This document shows, piece after piece, positions 44,895 through 52,672 of a DNA stretch of 64,000 nucleotides (positions within the stretch are counted from its first letter, which is position 1; every line of letters starts with the position of its first letter). The translations under genes and the position numbers were made by a program. A model generated the notes under the pieces. It saw nothing but the letters and a program-made list of their open reading frames with translations. It ran no database searches and was not told the origin of the DNA. The stretch is from Paenibacillus_E sp964253085 (lineage in GTDB: Bacteria > Bacillota > Bacilli > Paenibacillales > NBRC-103111): positions 3,100,001-3,164,000 of the forward strand of contig NZ_CAXUQH020000001.1 of the NCBI RefSeq assembly GCF_964253085.1, read 5' to 3'.

Positions 44895-45971
44895 CTAGTC
44901 CTGAATAACCGAGATTGTCTTTTCTCCGCCTACATAAATGCGATTCGTGCGCGGGTTAAGAAGCAAAGATCCAGACCCAGCGGCAACTTTGAGCTTCGTG
45001 ATAGGCTTTAGGCTGCTGCCATGATAGACGATTAGTGGAACTGCTCCTGTTTCTGTTGATTCCGAAACGAATAAGTGGTTCGTTTTCGGATTAATCAGCA
45101 CATCCGTAAAAGCAGGTACGGTTAATGAACCGATGACCTTGTTCGTTCTGCTATTCAGAACAAAAAGCCGGCCTTTCACGGAAATTTGTGCACTAGAAAT
45201 ATAAATCCGATACGTAAGGGGGTTCAATGTAATTTCTCTTTGTCGTCTTCCAAGCTGAACTTTTCGGACATTTAAGGTACGCAAGTTCACGACGGAGCTG
45301 TATCTACTTAGATTATTAGCGATATATAGTTGGTTTGTTTTCCTATCAAGAACTGGTGTAATGACAGGGTTTATTCCGACCTTCAGGGTAGTTATAATCT
45401 TATGGTTATCTCCTCGGATTACGGCTAATGTATTCGTGGTTGTATTCGTTACGTAGATGCGATTTGTCAAAGCATTGACTAAGATTTGAGCTGGGCGTCC
45501 TGTGAATCGAATTTTGCTTTGTACTTTATTTGTAGCTCCGTTCAGAACGACGAGATTGGCGTTCCGCGAACGTAAGGAGATGGTTGAAACGTATACCAGA
45601 TTCGTATGTGTGTTGACCGCGATATGATCGCTGCGTTCACCAACCTTGATTGTAGAAATAACACGGTTTGTAAGGCCGTTGACAACAGAAACGGTACCAT
45701 CATAAAAGTTGGATACATAAATACGATTCGTACGCGTATTGATAGCCATGTAGTAAGGCATTTTTCCAATGGTAATTGTGGTTATGATTTTGTTGGTTTT
45801 GGTATCCAGAACACCAAGGCGGTTGTCACCTTGAATAAAATATAACCGATTCGTTAAGGGATTGATGGCGAAGTATACAGCCGGACTGCTGACGGGAATA
45901 GATGCAATCAGGCGTGGCTTAGTCGACGATATTCTCGGCTTTGAAACGCGCACAGCTTTATGGATAATCAT
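44895..45971 (-). CDS. YncE/YVTN-type beta-propeller repeat protein
   Basis: A 358-residue protein of about eight repeated units such as 'VAVNTHTNLVYVST', 'ILVNALTNRIYVTN' and 'LLNPRTNRIYVGG'. These are YVTN-family beta-propeller blades. The ATG at 45971 has AAGGGGAG 5 nt upstream; the longer frame up to 46007 lacks a site. There is no signal peptide or anchor, unusual for a family often found at the surface. Propellers act as binding platforms or lactonases; no function can be assigned. It is divergent from the SMP-30 gene. Confidence 0.78.
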   Translation of the reverse strand: MIIHKAVRVSKPRISSTKPRLIASIPVSSPAVYFAINPLTNRLYFIQGDNRLGVLDTKTNKIITTITIGKMPYYMAINTRTNRIYVSNFYDGTVSVVNGLTNRVISTIKVGERSDHIAVNTHTNLVYVSTISLRSRNANLVVLNGATNKVQSKIRFTGRPAQILVNALTNRIYVTNTTTNTLAVIRGDNHKIITTLKVGINPVITPVLDRKTNQLYIANNLSRYSSVVNLRTLNVRKVQLGRRQREITLNPLTYRIYISSAQISVKGRLFVLNSRTNKVIGSLTVPAFTDVLINPKTNHLFVSESTETGAVPLIVYHGSSLKPITKLKVAAGSGSLLLNPRTNRIYVGGEKTISVIQD

Positions 45972-46137
45972 AAAGGCTCCCCTTTCCCAAGACATGTGGT
46001 ACTTCAATCATATTCATGACCACGCTAGTAGGGAACTGCTAGACGGAAGTTAGAACAGCGGGGCACAACTTTTGACCCGTTTCAGCGTCCAAAATGCATG
46101 ACGACGATTACGAATAAATCTCCAAGGAGGCCTGGAA

Positions 46138-47019
46138 ATGGCACATGAAATTGAACGCATAGGGGATGTAAAAGCTAATCTTGGCGAAGGTCCTGTCTGG
46201 GACCACACGAGAGAGCAATTAATATGGGTTGATATTAATGGACAAGCGATACATCTGTATAAACCCGCTGACGGAAGCAACCGAACAATACCATTGGATC
46301 AAAAGGTCGGAGCCGCCGTGCCAAGACAGCAGGGTGGCGTGGTTCTTGCCTTGGAGCGAGGCTTTCATCTGCTAGATTTGGAAACCGAGACGTTAACACC
46401 CCTTGTGGATCCAGAGAGTCATTTGCCAAACAATCGGTTTAATGATGGAAAATGTGATCGAGCTGGAAGATTCTGGGCAGGCACGATGGCACAAAATGAG
46501 TCGGTTACAACTGGTTCACTTTATTGTCTGGATATCGACAGTACAGTTCGTACCTTCGAGAATGGTTGCATTACAGTATCTAATGGGCTAGGCTGGAGCC
46601 CCGATAACACCATCATGTATTACATCGATTCGCCGACGAAGAAAGTCGTAGCTTATGACTATGATGGTGAATCGGGGAGGATCTCGCATCCACGCACCGT
46701 GGTCATCATACCGGAGGGTGAAGGTTTTCCAGATGGGATGGCTGTGGATAACGATGGCATGTTATGGATTGCGCAATGGGGAGGCTGGCAGGTAGGACGT
46801 TATAACCCCATCACTGGTGAGAAAATAGGCTCGATTGCTGTCCCTGTGGAGAGAACAAGCTCTTGTGCATTTGGCGGGGAGCACATGGATGAATTGTATA
46901 TCACCACGGCTAGTGTAGGTGTCAGCGAGTCTGAACGAGAGAATCAACCCCATGCTGGTGGATTGTTTCGAATAAAGCTAGATGTGAAGGGCCCTCGGGC
47001 GAATTTTTACGGGGGTTAA
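46138..47019 (+). CDS. SMP-30/gluconolactonase-family sugar lactonase
   Basis: A 293-residue cytoplasmic six-bladed propeller enzyme. 'LGEGPVWDHTREQLIWVDI' gives the metal-binding Glu17 region, 'NRFNDGKCDRAGRFWAGTM' the Asn/Asp ligands near residue 105, and 'GLGWSPDNTIMYYIDS' and 'PDGMAVDNDGMLWIAQWGG' the remaining sites. The family hydrolyses aldonolactones (gluconate-, arabinono- or galactonolactone type) using a divalent metal. AAGGAGGCC precedes ATG. Together with the GH127 enzyme downstream an L-arabinose route is possible, though no dehydrogenase is present. Confidence 0.9.
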   Translation: MAHEIERIGDVKANLGEGPVWDHTREQLIWVDINGQAIHLYKPADGSNRTIPLDQKVGAAVPRQQGGVVLALERGFHLLDLETETLTPLVDPESHLPNNRFNDGKCDRAGRFWAGTMAQNESVTTGSLYCLDIDSTVRTFENGCITVSNGLGWSPDNTIMYYIDSPTKKVVAYDYDGESGRISHPRTVVIIPEGEGFPDGMAVDNDGMLWIAQWGGWQVGRYNPITGEKIGSIAVPVERTSSCAFGGEHMDELYITTASVGVSESERENQPHAGGLFRIKLDVKGPRANFYGG

Positions 47020-47042
47020 AAGTGTTGAAGCAGCTGTCCCTC

Positions 47043-47085
47043 AAAGAAGCTAAGTCGCATGTTGCGCTTAGCCTCTTTGTTTTGC
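47043..47085 (+). terminator. terminator after the lactonase gene (GCTAAG-type hairpin, copy 3)
   Basis: AAAGAAGCTAAG / CTTAGCCTCTTT with a TTGCG-ending loop; slightly imperfect arms, then GTTTTG. The rest of the gap to 47260 shows no gene. Confidence 0.75.
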
Positions 47086-47259
47086 CCTTACAGGTAAGTC
47101 ATTGAATAAGCACATACGGAGGTCTTATCCGTTGAAATACCCCTGCAGTAGCAGGAATAGACAAGCTAAGTGTGCTTATTTCTCGTTGGAGGACTTCGAT
47201 AGTAATACTCTCATCAGGCAGGCTTACTAATCGTGAGAGACTACTCCAAGAAGCAATAC

Positions 47260-48126
47260 TCATGCTGAGTATTGCTTCCGGAACCGCAGGGGTGAGATGC
47301 CTGTAGCTGCCTTGAAGCAATTGGAGAAGTAAGGGGCGTTTAGAAAACCAATATGCTCAGCGATTCGCGCAATGGACCACTCTGTTTTAATGAGCAGCAG
47401 TTTCGCTTGCTCAATTCGGTAGTCGTGCAGATAGGCCATTGGCGTGCAGTCATAGATTTCTTTCATACATCTGACGATATAATTCGGATGAAAATGAAAT
47501 TCTTCGGCGAGTGAGGTATTCGTTACATCGGATTGATAATGTTGGCGCAAATAAGTTTCGATTTTGTCGGCGAGCTTCAGGGCGGGTGACGCATCGTTGC
47601 GGGTATGTCCAGCATCAAGAAGACGAAGCAGTTCCATGAAAAGTTGTTGCTCACTCCAATATGACTCTGAACGATGATAATCTGAATCCGTCAACAGTTT
47701 GCGGAGATGTCGCTCGGCAAGCGCGAACTCTGGCGGAGAGCCATATTGCGGGATGCGAATCCGATACGGATTCTCCCAAGACTTACGAATTTGAGGGTAA
47801 ATAGTCCCTAGATCCTGATCAGACGTTTGCTGCCAGACGCCATGAAAGTCGAAATGAATCCAATAGAAAACAGTCTCTGTGTCACAGCCTTTGACGGGAT
47901 AATGGTAGCGATCTGGCAGCAATAATAAGGTTTGTCCCTCCGTAACCTCCCACTCTTTATCATCTTCACCGATATATAAGGTCCCTTTGGTCACCCAGAG
48001 AAGATCGAAAATGCCTAAATTACGTCGGCTCGGGTGCATTTCACCTGGACGGTAGGTGGACAAGCCAATCATGAGGTAATAGGGCAGGGGTGGTAGTTCC
48101 ATCCAAATATGGCCAAGTTCACTCAT
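47260..48126 (-). CDS. AraC-family regulator (partner of GH127)
   Basis: A 288-residue regulator. The ATG at 48126 has GAGAGGGA 6-7 nt upstream. A cupin-type N-terminal domain ('LWVTKGTLYIGEDDKEWEVTEGQTLLLLPDRYHYP', ~45-85) precedes the C-terminal HTH pair ('TNTSLAEEFHFHPNYIVRCM' and 'IARIAEHIGFLNAPYFSNCF'). It is divergent from the GH127 gene with a duplicated AT-rich site between, so control of that enzyme by L-arabinose or an arabino-oligosaccharide is inferred. Confidence 0.88.
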   Translation of the reverse strand: MSELGHIWMELPPLPYYLMIGLSTYRPGEMHPSRRNLGIFDLLWVTKGTLYIGEDDKEWEVTEGQTLLLLPDRYHYPVKGCDTETVFYWIHFDFHGVWQQTSDQDLGTIYPQIRKSWENPYRIRIPQYGSPPEFALAERHLRKLLTDSDYHRSESYWSEQQLFMELLRLLDAGHTRNDASPALKLADKIETYLRQHYQSDVTNTSLAEEFHFHPNYIVRCMKEIYDCTPMAYLHDYRIEQAKLLLIKTEWSIARIAEHIGFLNAPYFSNCFKAATGISPLRFRKQYSA

Positions 48127-48153
48127 CGTTTTCCCTCTCTTATGCAGTGTTAA

Positions 48154-48245
48154 ATTTTATATAAAATAGGTTTGAATTATTCGTAGTTTCTCTTTATTTA
48201 TAAGGATAAACTGTTAGTAGTTGATAATCAAATGTTATATAAAAT
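48154..48245. promoter_or_regulatory. AraC/GH127 control region with repeated TTATATAAAAT sites
   Basis: ATTTTATATAAAAT (48154-48167) is a perfect 14-bp palindrome and TTATATAAAAT recurs at 48235-48245. TTGAAT (48172-48177), 17 bp, and TATTTA (48195-48200) could be the GH127 promoter. The repeats would bracket it. Confidence 0.45.
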
Positions 48246-48270
48246 TGGAAAACAAGAGGAGATTCTACAT

Positions 48271-50253
48271 ATGGTGAATTCCACGAGTACACAGGCAGCC
48301 TACAACAAGGTACGCATACAAGATTCATTCTGGAATCCGTTTATGGAACTTGTACGAGGTACGGTTATTCCGTATCAATGGGATGCCTTGAATGATGCGA
48401 TTGCTGATGCAGAGCCTAGTTATGCCATTCGCAATTTCCGTATTGCAGCAGGGCTCGAAGAAGGAGAGTTTGGCGGGTTCGTGTTTCAGGATAGCGACCT
48501 TGCCAAGTGGCTCGAAGCGGTTGGCTATTCGCTGGCGAATACGCCAGATCCTAAGTTGGAACAAACGGCGGATGAAGTCATTGATTTGATTGCCAAAGCT
48601 CAGCATGAGAGCGGTTACCTGAATACGTATTTTACGATCAAAGAGCCAGGTCAGGCATGGACGAATTTGTATGAAGCGCATGAATTATATTGTGCTGGTC
48701 ACATGATGGAGGCGGCTGTTGCTTATTATGATGCGACGGGAAAAAGAAAACTGCTAGATGTCATGTGCAAATTCGCTGACTATATTGAAACGATTTTCGG
48801 CCGTGAGCCTGGTCAACTACGAGGCTATGACGGGCATCAAGAAATCGAGCTTGCACTCGTTAAGCTTGCTCAGGCAACGGGGGAAGAACGGTATGTGAAG
48901 CTGGCTCAATTTTTCATTGATGAGCGCGGTACAGAGCCAAATTTTCTAATTGAAGAATGTAAAGAAAGAGAAGGCTACAGCCATTGGACGAAAAAGAAGC
49001 AACCGATTCCGACAGCAGAACAGTTGGCGTACAATCAGGCACATAAGCCCGTGCGCGAGCAGGAAGTCGCCATCGGTCATTCGGTTCGTGCTGTTTATAT
49101 GTATACAGCCATGGCAGATCTAGCCAGATTGACGGGAGATCAAGATTTACTCGAGGCATGCCGCCGATTATGGGATAACACAACCAAGAAGCAGATGTAC
49201 ATCACAGGGGGCATAGGCTCAACGCATCACGGTGAAGCATTCACTTTCGATTATGATATGCCCAACGACACGGTTTACGCTGAAACGTGTGCCTCAATCG
49301 GCCTCATATTCTTTGCCCAGCGTATGCTGCAGCTCGAAGCAAAGAGTGACTATGCGGACGTCATGGAGCGGGCGTTGTTCAACAATGTCATTGGCAGTAT
49401 GTCACAGGATGGCAAGCATTATTTCTATGTGAATCCGCTAGAAGTTTGGCCGAAAGCATCAGAGTTGAATCCAGGTCGCCATCATGTCAAAGCTGAACGG
49501 CAGAAGTGGTTTGGCTGCTCGTGCTGCCCTCCGAATGTGGCACGCCTGCTTAGTTCATTGAACAGCTATATCTACACATCTTCCCCAGCGCAAAATACGG
49601 TCTACACACATCTATTTATCGGCAGCGAGGCTCGCTTTGAGCTTGCCGTTGGCGAAGTTGCATTTACCCAGCAGTCTAAGCTTCCATGGGAAGGTTATGT
49701 CAGAATAGAGCTATCGCTGGCTCCGCAAGATACGTTTACGCTTGCGCTGCGCATCCCATCCTGGAGCCAAGGTAGAGCTGTCATGAAAATTAACGGCGTT
49801 CTGACGACGTATGACGCAGTGAATGGCTATGCCTCGGTTGAGAGGCAATGGCTGCAAGGGGACATCGTGGAGTGGGAGCTTCCGGTCGATGCCCAGTTGA
49901 CTATCGCTCATCCCGAGATCCGAGCAAATGCTGGTAAAGTTGCGATTGAACGTGGTCCACTCGTTTATTGTCTGGAAGAAGTAGATAATGGTACGCCTCT
50001 AGCGATGGTATCGGTTGATGCGATGCAGAAGCTGCAAGTGAATTACGAAGATGACTTGTTAGGTGGTGCCGTCGTGATTGCGGCGGAAGGCTATGCCAAT
50101 GAGTCCGCTTCTTGGTCGGAGGATACGCCGTACCGTCCATTCACACAGCAGAAGGTTTCAGAACGTGTGAAGCTGAAGGCGGTGCCGTATTATCTCTGGG
50201 GCAATCGAGGTGTAGGCGAGATGACAGTTTGGATTCGCAAGAGCGGTGTGTAA
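48271..50253 (+). CDS. GH127 beta-L-arabinofuranosidase
   Basis: A 660-residue cytoplasmic enzyme. ATG 48271 follows AGAGGAG by 9 nt and is chosen over ATG 48232. With this start the active-site residues fall at Glu322 ('HHGEAF'), Glu338 and Cys340 ('YAETCAS'), and Cys418/Cys419 ('FGCSCCPPN'). These are almost exactly the positions known for Bifidobacterium HypBA1 (Glu322, Glu338, Cys340, Cys417, Cys418), where zinc is bound and a Cys is the nucleophile. It would remove terminal beta-L-arabinofuranose from plant glycoproteins or pectic side chains. It is regulated by the divergent AraC gene. Confidence 0.92.
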   Translation: MVNSTSTQAAYNKVRIQDSFWNPFMELVRGTVIPYQWDALNDAIADAEPSYAIRNFRIAAGLEEGEFGGFVFQDSDLAKWLEAVGYSLANTPDPKLEQTADEVIDLIAKAQHESGYLNTYFTIKEPGQAWTNLYEAHELYCAGHMMEAAVAYYDATGKRKLLDVMCKFADYIETIFGREPGQLRGYDGHQEIELALVKLAQATGEERYVKLAQFFIDERGTEPNFLIEECKEREGYSHWTKKKQPIPTAEQLAYNQAHKPVREQEVAIGHSVRAVYMYTAMADLARLTGDQDLLEACRRLWDNTTKKQMYITGGIGSTHHGEAFTFDYDMPNDTVYAETCASIGLIFFAQRMLQLEAKSDYADVMERALFNNVIGSMSQDGKHYFYVNPLEVWPKASELNPGRHHVKAERQKWFGCSCCPPNVARLLSSLNSYIYTSSPAQNTVYTHLFIGSEARFELAVGEVAFTQQSKLPWEGYVRIELSLAPQDTFTLALRIPSWSQGRAVMKINGVLTTYDAVNGYASVERQWLQGDIVEWELPVDAQLTIAHPEIRANAGKVAIERGPLVYCLEEVDNGTPLAMVSVDAMQKLQVNYEDDLLGGAVVIAAEGYANESASWSEDTPYRPFTQQKVSERVKLKAVPYYLWGNRGVGEMTVWIRKSGV

Positions 50254-50270
50254 ACCCTTGTGAATGATGC

Positions 50271-50304
50271 AAGTCCTTCGGACATGAATCCGAAGGACTT
50301 TTTG
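50271..50304 (+). terminator. terminator after GH127
   Basis: Perfect 12-bp stem AAGTCCTTCGGA / TCCGAAGGACTT with a 6-nt loop and T tail. Confidence 0.9.
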
Positions 50305-50696
50305 CTGCGCTAGCGTGGGAACCGCGTAGATCAGCGGATAAAGGCGCTCATCAGTAGATTCATCTACTTTCAGGACTGCCTTTTATATCAAAGTATAAGT
50401 ATTCGATTACTGGAAACTTCATGTTATTTGGCCATCTCTAGGCTCCAGGTAAATAGATGGATTTTATACAGTTAAATCTTTCGATATTCCGAGAAAACTC
50501 AGAATAGATGGATAACCTACAGTTAATTTTAACCATTTAACCTGATCTGAACAAAAGAGGCAGAATTACCTACATGTTTTCCATTTAAATCGAGTTTTCG
50601 AGGGGATTTCTCATAAATAGCTGTATATTTTCCAGTTAATACAAGTTGTTTAGCGATTGCGCCTTTCCACCACCATTACCCAACCGCATCTATCAC
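50305..50696. other. gene-free stretch between GH127 and PhyH-2
   Basis: No supported gene. It contains repeat copy B (50519-50639) and an extra ACAGTTAA about 51 bp upstream (50468), hinting at a longer or tandem repeat structure. No minus-strand terminator for PhyH-2 is obvious. Confidence 0.6.
50519..50639. repeat. diverged 121-bp intergenic repeat, copy B
   Basis: Gap-free partner of 30538-30658, about two thirds identical, same orientation. Both copies sit in long gaps beside a sugar-enzyme gene. Confidence 0.6.
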
Positions 50697-51563
50697 TTAT
50701 TCCACGTGCTCGGGTCTACCGGCCAGCCAATCCTCCAGCGTAGCCACACGTGATGGATATTTGTAGCTTCTGGCTAAAAAGCCTGCTCCGTGCTGCAGCA
50801 TAGGATCTTGATCTGTAGGCTGATAGCGCAGATCAACACTCCATCGAACCTCATTGGACATGTTCGGCGTTGACATATGGAGGCAGCGATCGTTGAACAG
50901 AATCGCGCTTCCTGCGGGGACAGGCAGGGCAACGGTTTCCGTTTTGCCAAGTTGACTTTCTTTGAGCGCTGTATAGCCTGTTCCTGTGTGGGTTTCACGA
51001 TGCCACTTGAGCACGCGTTTGCGATGTGTCTGGGGCTTAATATGAAGGCATCCATTCACTTCATTCGCATCGACAAGCGGGATCCAGACGGTAATAACGG
51101 GATTCGCATTGGCATCCGGCCAATACGATTTATCTTGATGCCAAGGAACTGCGCCAGCAGCTACTTTCGGGACCTTCGGGCGCACGTTGTATACCGGATT
51201 CGCGAATAGCTCTCCGCCAATTAATGATTCTACCGCATCCAAAATTTTCGGGTTGCTCATCAAGGTGAAGTAGCCAGGGATGCGGTCACGCCAGCTTCGG
51301 CCGTATTTCAGAAAGTTTTCGGCGGATAAATCCTGAAATAGCTCAGCTAAGCGATTTGGAAATGGCCGATCTTCAAGCTTATCCGTGATAAGTCCATCTG
51401 CGAACAGTTCATCCGCAATCATCGACACCTTCTGAGTCATCGCTTCACGAGCGGAGGCTAAATCTTCTTTTGACAATAACTGGGGGATGATGAGATAGCC
51501 CTGTTCCTCGTAAAACTGCGATTGTTCGGTAGTTAAACTTCCGCTTGCATTTTGCTTAATCAA
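50697..51563 (-). CDS. PhyH family Fe(II)/2-oxoglutarate dioxygenase, copy 2
   Basis: A 288-residue enzyme. The frame opens at 51614, but TTG 51563 lies 9 nt after GGAGG and gives a normal N-terminus; GTG 51572 is an alternative. 'VPWHQDKSYW' provides HxD, 'DRCLHMSTPN' the distal His, and 'VRWSVDLRYQP' the Arg for 2-oxoglutarate. 'NGCLHIKPQTHRKRV' is typical. The substrate is unknown. It differs strongly from copies 1 and 3, so these are not recent duplicates. It is divergent from an AraC regulator. Confidence 0.85.
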   Translation of the reverse strand: MIKQNASGSLTTEQSQFYEEQGYLIIPQLLSKEDLASAREAMTQKVSMIADELFADGLITDKLEDRPFPNRLAELFQDLSAENFLKYGRSWRDRIPGYFTLMSNPKILDAVESLIGGELFANPVYNVRPKVPKVAAGAVPWHQDKSYWPDANANPVITVWIPLVDANEVNGCLHIKPQTHRKRVLKWHRETHTGTGYTALKESQLGKTETVALPVPAGSAILFNDRCLHMSTPNMSNEVRWSVDLRYQPTDQDPMLQHGAGFLARSYKYPSRVATLEDWLAGRPEHVE

Positions 51564-51704
51564 CCTACTCACCCTCCAACATCTGTTGTAATATAGAAAA
51601 TAATAACATTTCAAGTGGTCGTTGTATTTGCCTCAGTGTTCGACGATTGATCAATTCTTCCGATCATTCAATTCGTCATTTTACTATTGATTGCGAGGGT
51701 TACT

Positions 51705-52559
51705 ATGACTTCCTTAACTGCCGTTAATCCCTATGTAAGAGTAGGCCATTATTATCAATTTCCAGTCGAACGAAACCAAGCTGAGGTGGGCAGGATCGGG
51801 TATTGCTATGCCTTTCATTTCGTTGCTGGAGGCAAAGGGACGGTTTCCGCAGAAGGGAAAACATATCCTGTGAAGAAGGGGGATCTGATCTATTTTCCAC
51901 CCGAGGTTAGTCATTCCTTTTACGCCCATCCAGAGTATCCGTTAGCCACCTACAATCTGTATTGTGATCTCTGGAATGTCAAATTGAGAAGTAGTCAACA
52001 TCTCGTTTGGGACGAGTCTGACTTCAATCGTGATTTGCTGACGCGTATTGTCCCGTGTCCAGAGCTGGCCATGCTTCCCGTCGTGACGCCGATCCAGCAT
52101 GATGCTTCACTTGGTCAACTATTCATACATGCTGTAACTCAGTCGAGGAAAAGTGACCACTACTCCGAATTGATCGTAAGTAATCTCGTCAAAGCTTTCC
52201 TTTTAGCGCTTGTACAAATGGTTTCAACGCCATACTTCATCGATTACCGAATCATCCCGATCATCGAGCGAATGGACAGGGAAGCGAATGCTAGTCGAGG
52301 TTATGACGAATGGATGAGCCAATGTGGGCTTCGTAAAACCCAATTTCATGAGCTATTCAAGCAAGCTACAGGGATCTCGCCCAAAGCGTATTGGACCAAG
52401 GCCATTATGAGGCAAGTGGAAACAGCTCTGTGGGAAAGCAACCGCTCCATAACGGCCATTGCGGAGGATTTCGGGTATTCGTCGGTCCATCATTTTACCA
52501 AACAATTCACAAAGTTTCACGGTGTTTCGCCAACGGAGTTCCGGAGGAGGAAGGGGTAG
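51705..52559 (+). CDS. AraC-family regulator (partner of PhyH-2)
   Basis: A 284-residue regulator. ATG 51705 has GAGGG 5 nt upstream; TTG 51687 would add six residues. Its cupin-like domain covers ~20-90 ('FVAGGKGTVSAEGKTYPVKKGDLIYFPPEVSHSF'-type). The HTH region is somewhat atypical in its first helix pair ('YDEWMSQCGLRKTQFHELF') and normal in the second ('ITAIAEDFGYSSVHHFTKQF'). It lies between the divergent PhyH-2 and the co-directional six-hairpin glycosidase-like gene, and could control both. Confidence 0.85.
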   Translation: MTSLTAVNPYVRVGHYYQFPVERNQAEVGRIGYCYAFHFVAGGKGTVSAEGKTYPVKKGDLIYFPPEVSHSFYAHPEYPLATYNLYCDLWNVKLRSSQHLVWDESDFNRDLLTRIVPCPELAMLPVVTPIQHDASLGQLFIHAVTQSRKSDHYSELIVSNLVKAFLLALVQMVSTPYFIDYRIIPIIERMDREANASRGYDEWMSQCGLRKTQFHELFKQATGISPKAYWTKAIMRQVETALWESNRSITAIAEDFGYSSVHHFTKQFTKFHGVSPTEFRRRKG

Positions 52560-52672
52560 TTGAAGAAATTATTGCAAGGACTACTCCAGCTATCCGGCAG
52601 ATAGTCCCACAAGTTGTCATAGAAGCAATCCTATCGAAGTAAGGTTATATAAAACGAGTAGGGGGCGGAAGG

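Noticed and set aside
52391..52642. 83-codon frame overlapping the end of the AraC gene and reaching toward the six-hairpin gene
   Set aside because: Most of it is an out-of-frame reading of the AraC HTH region; it has no ribosome site.
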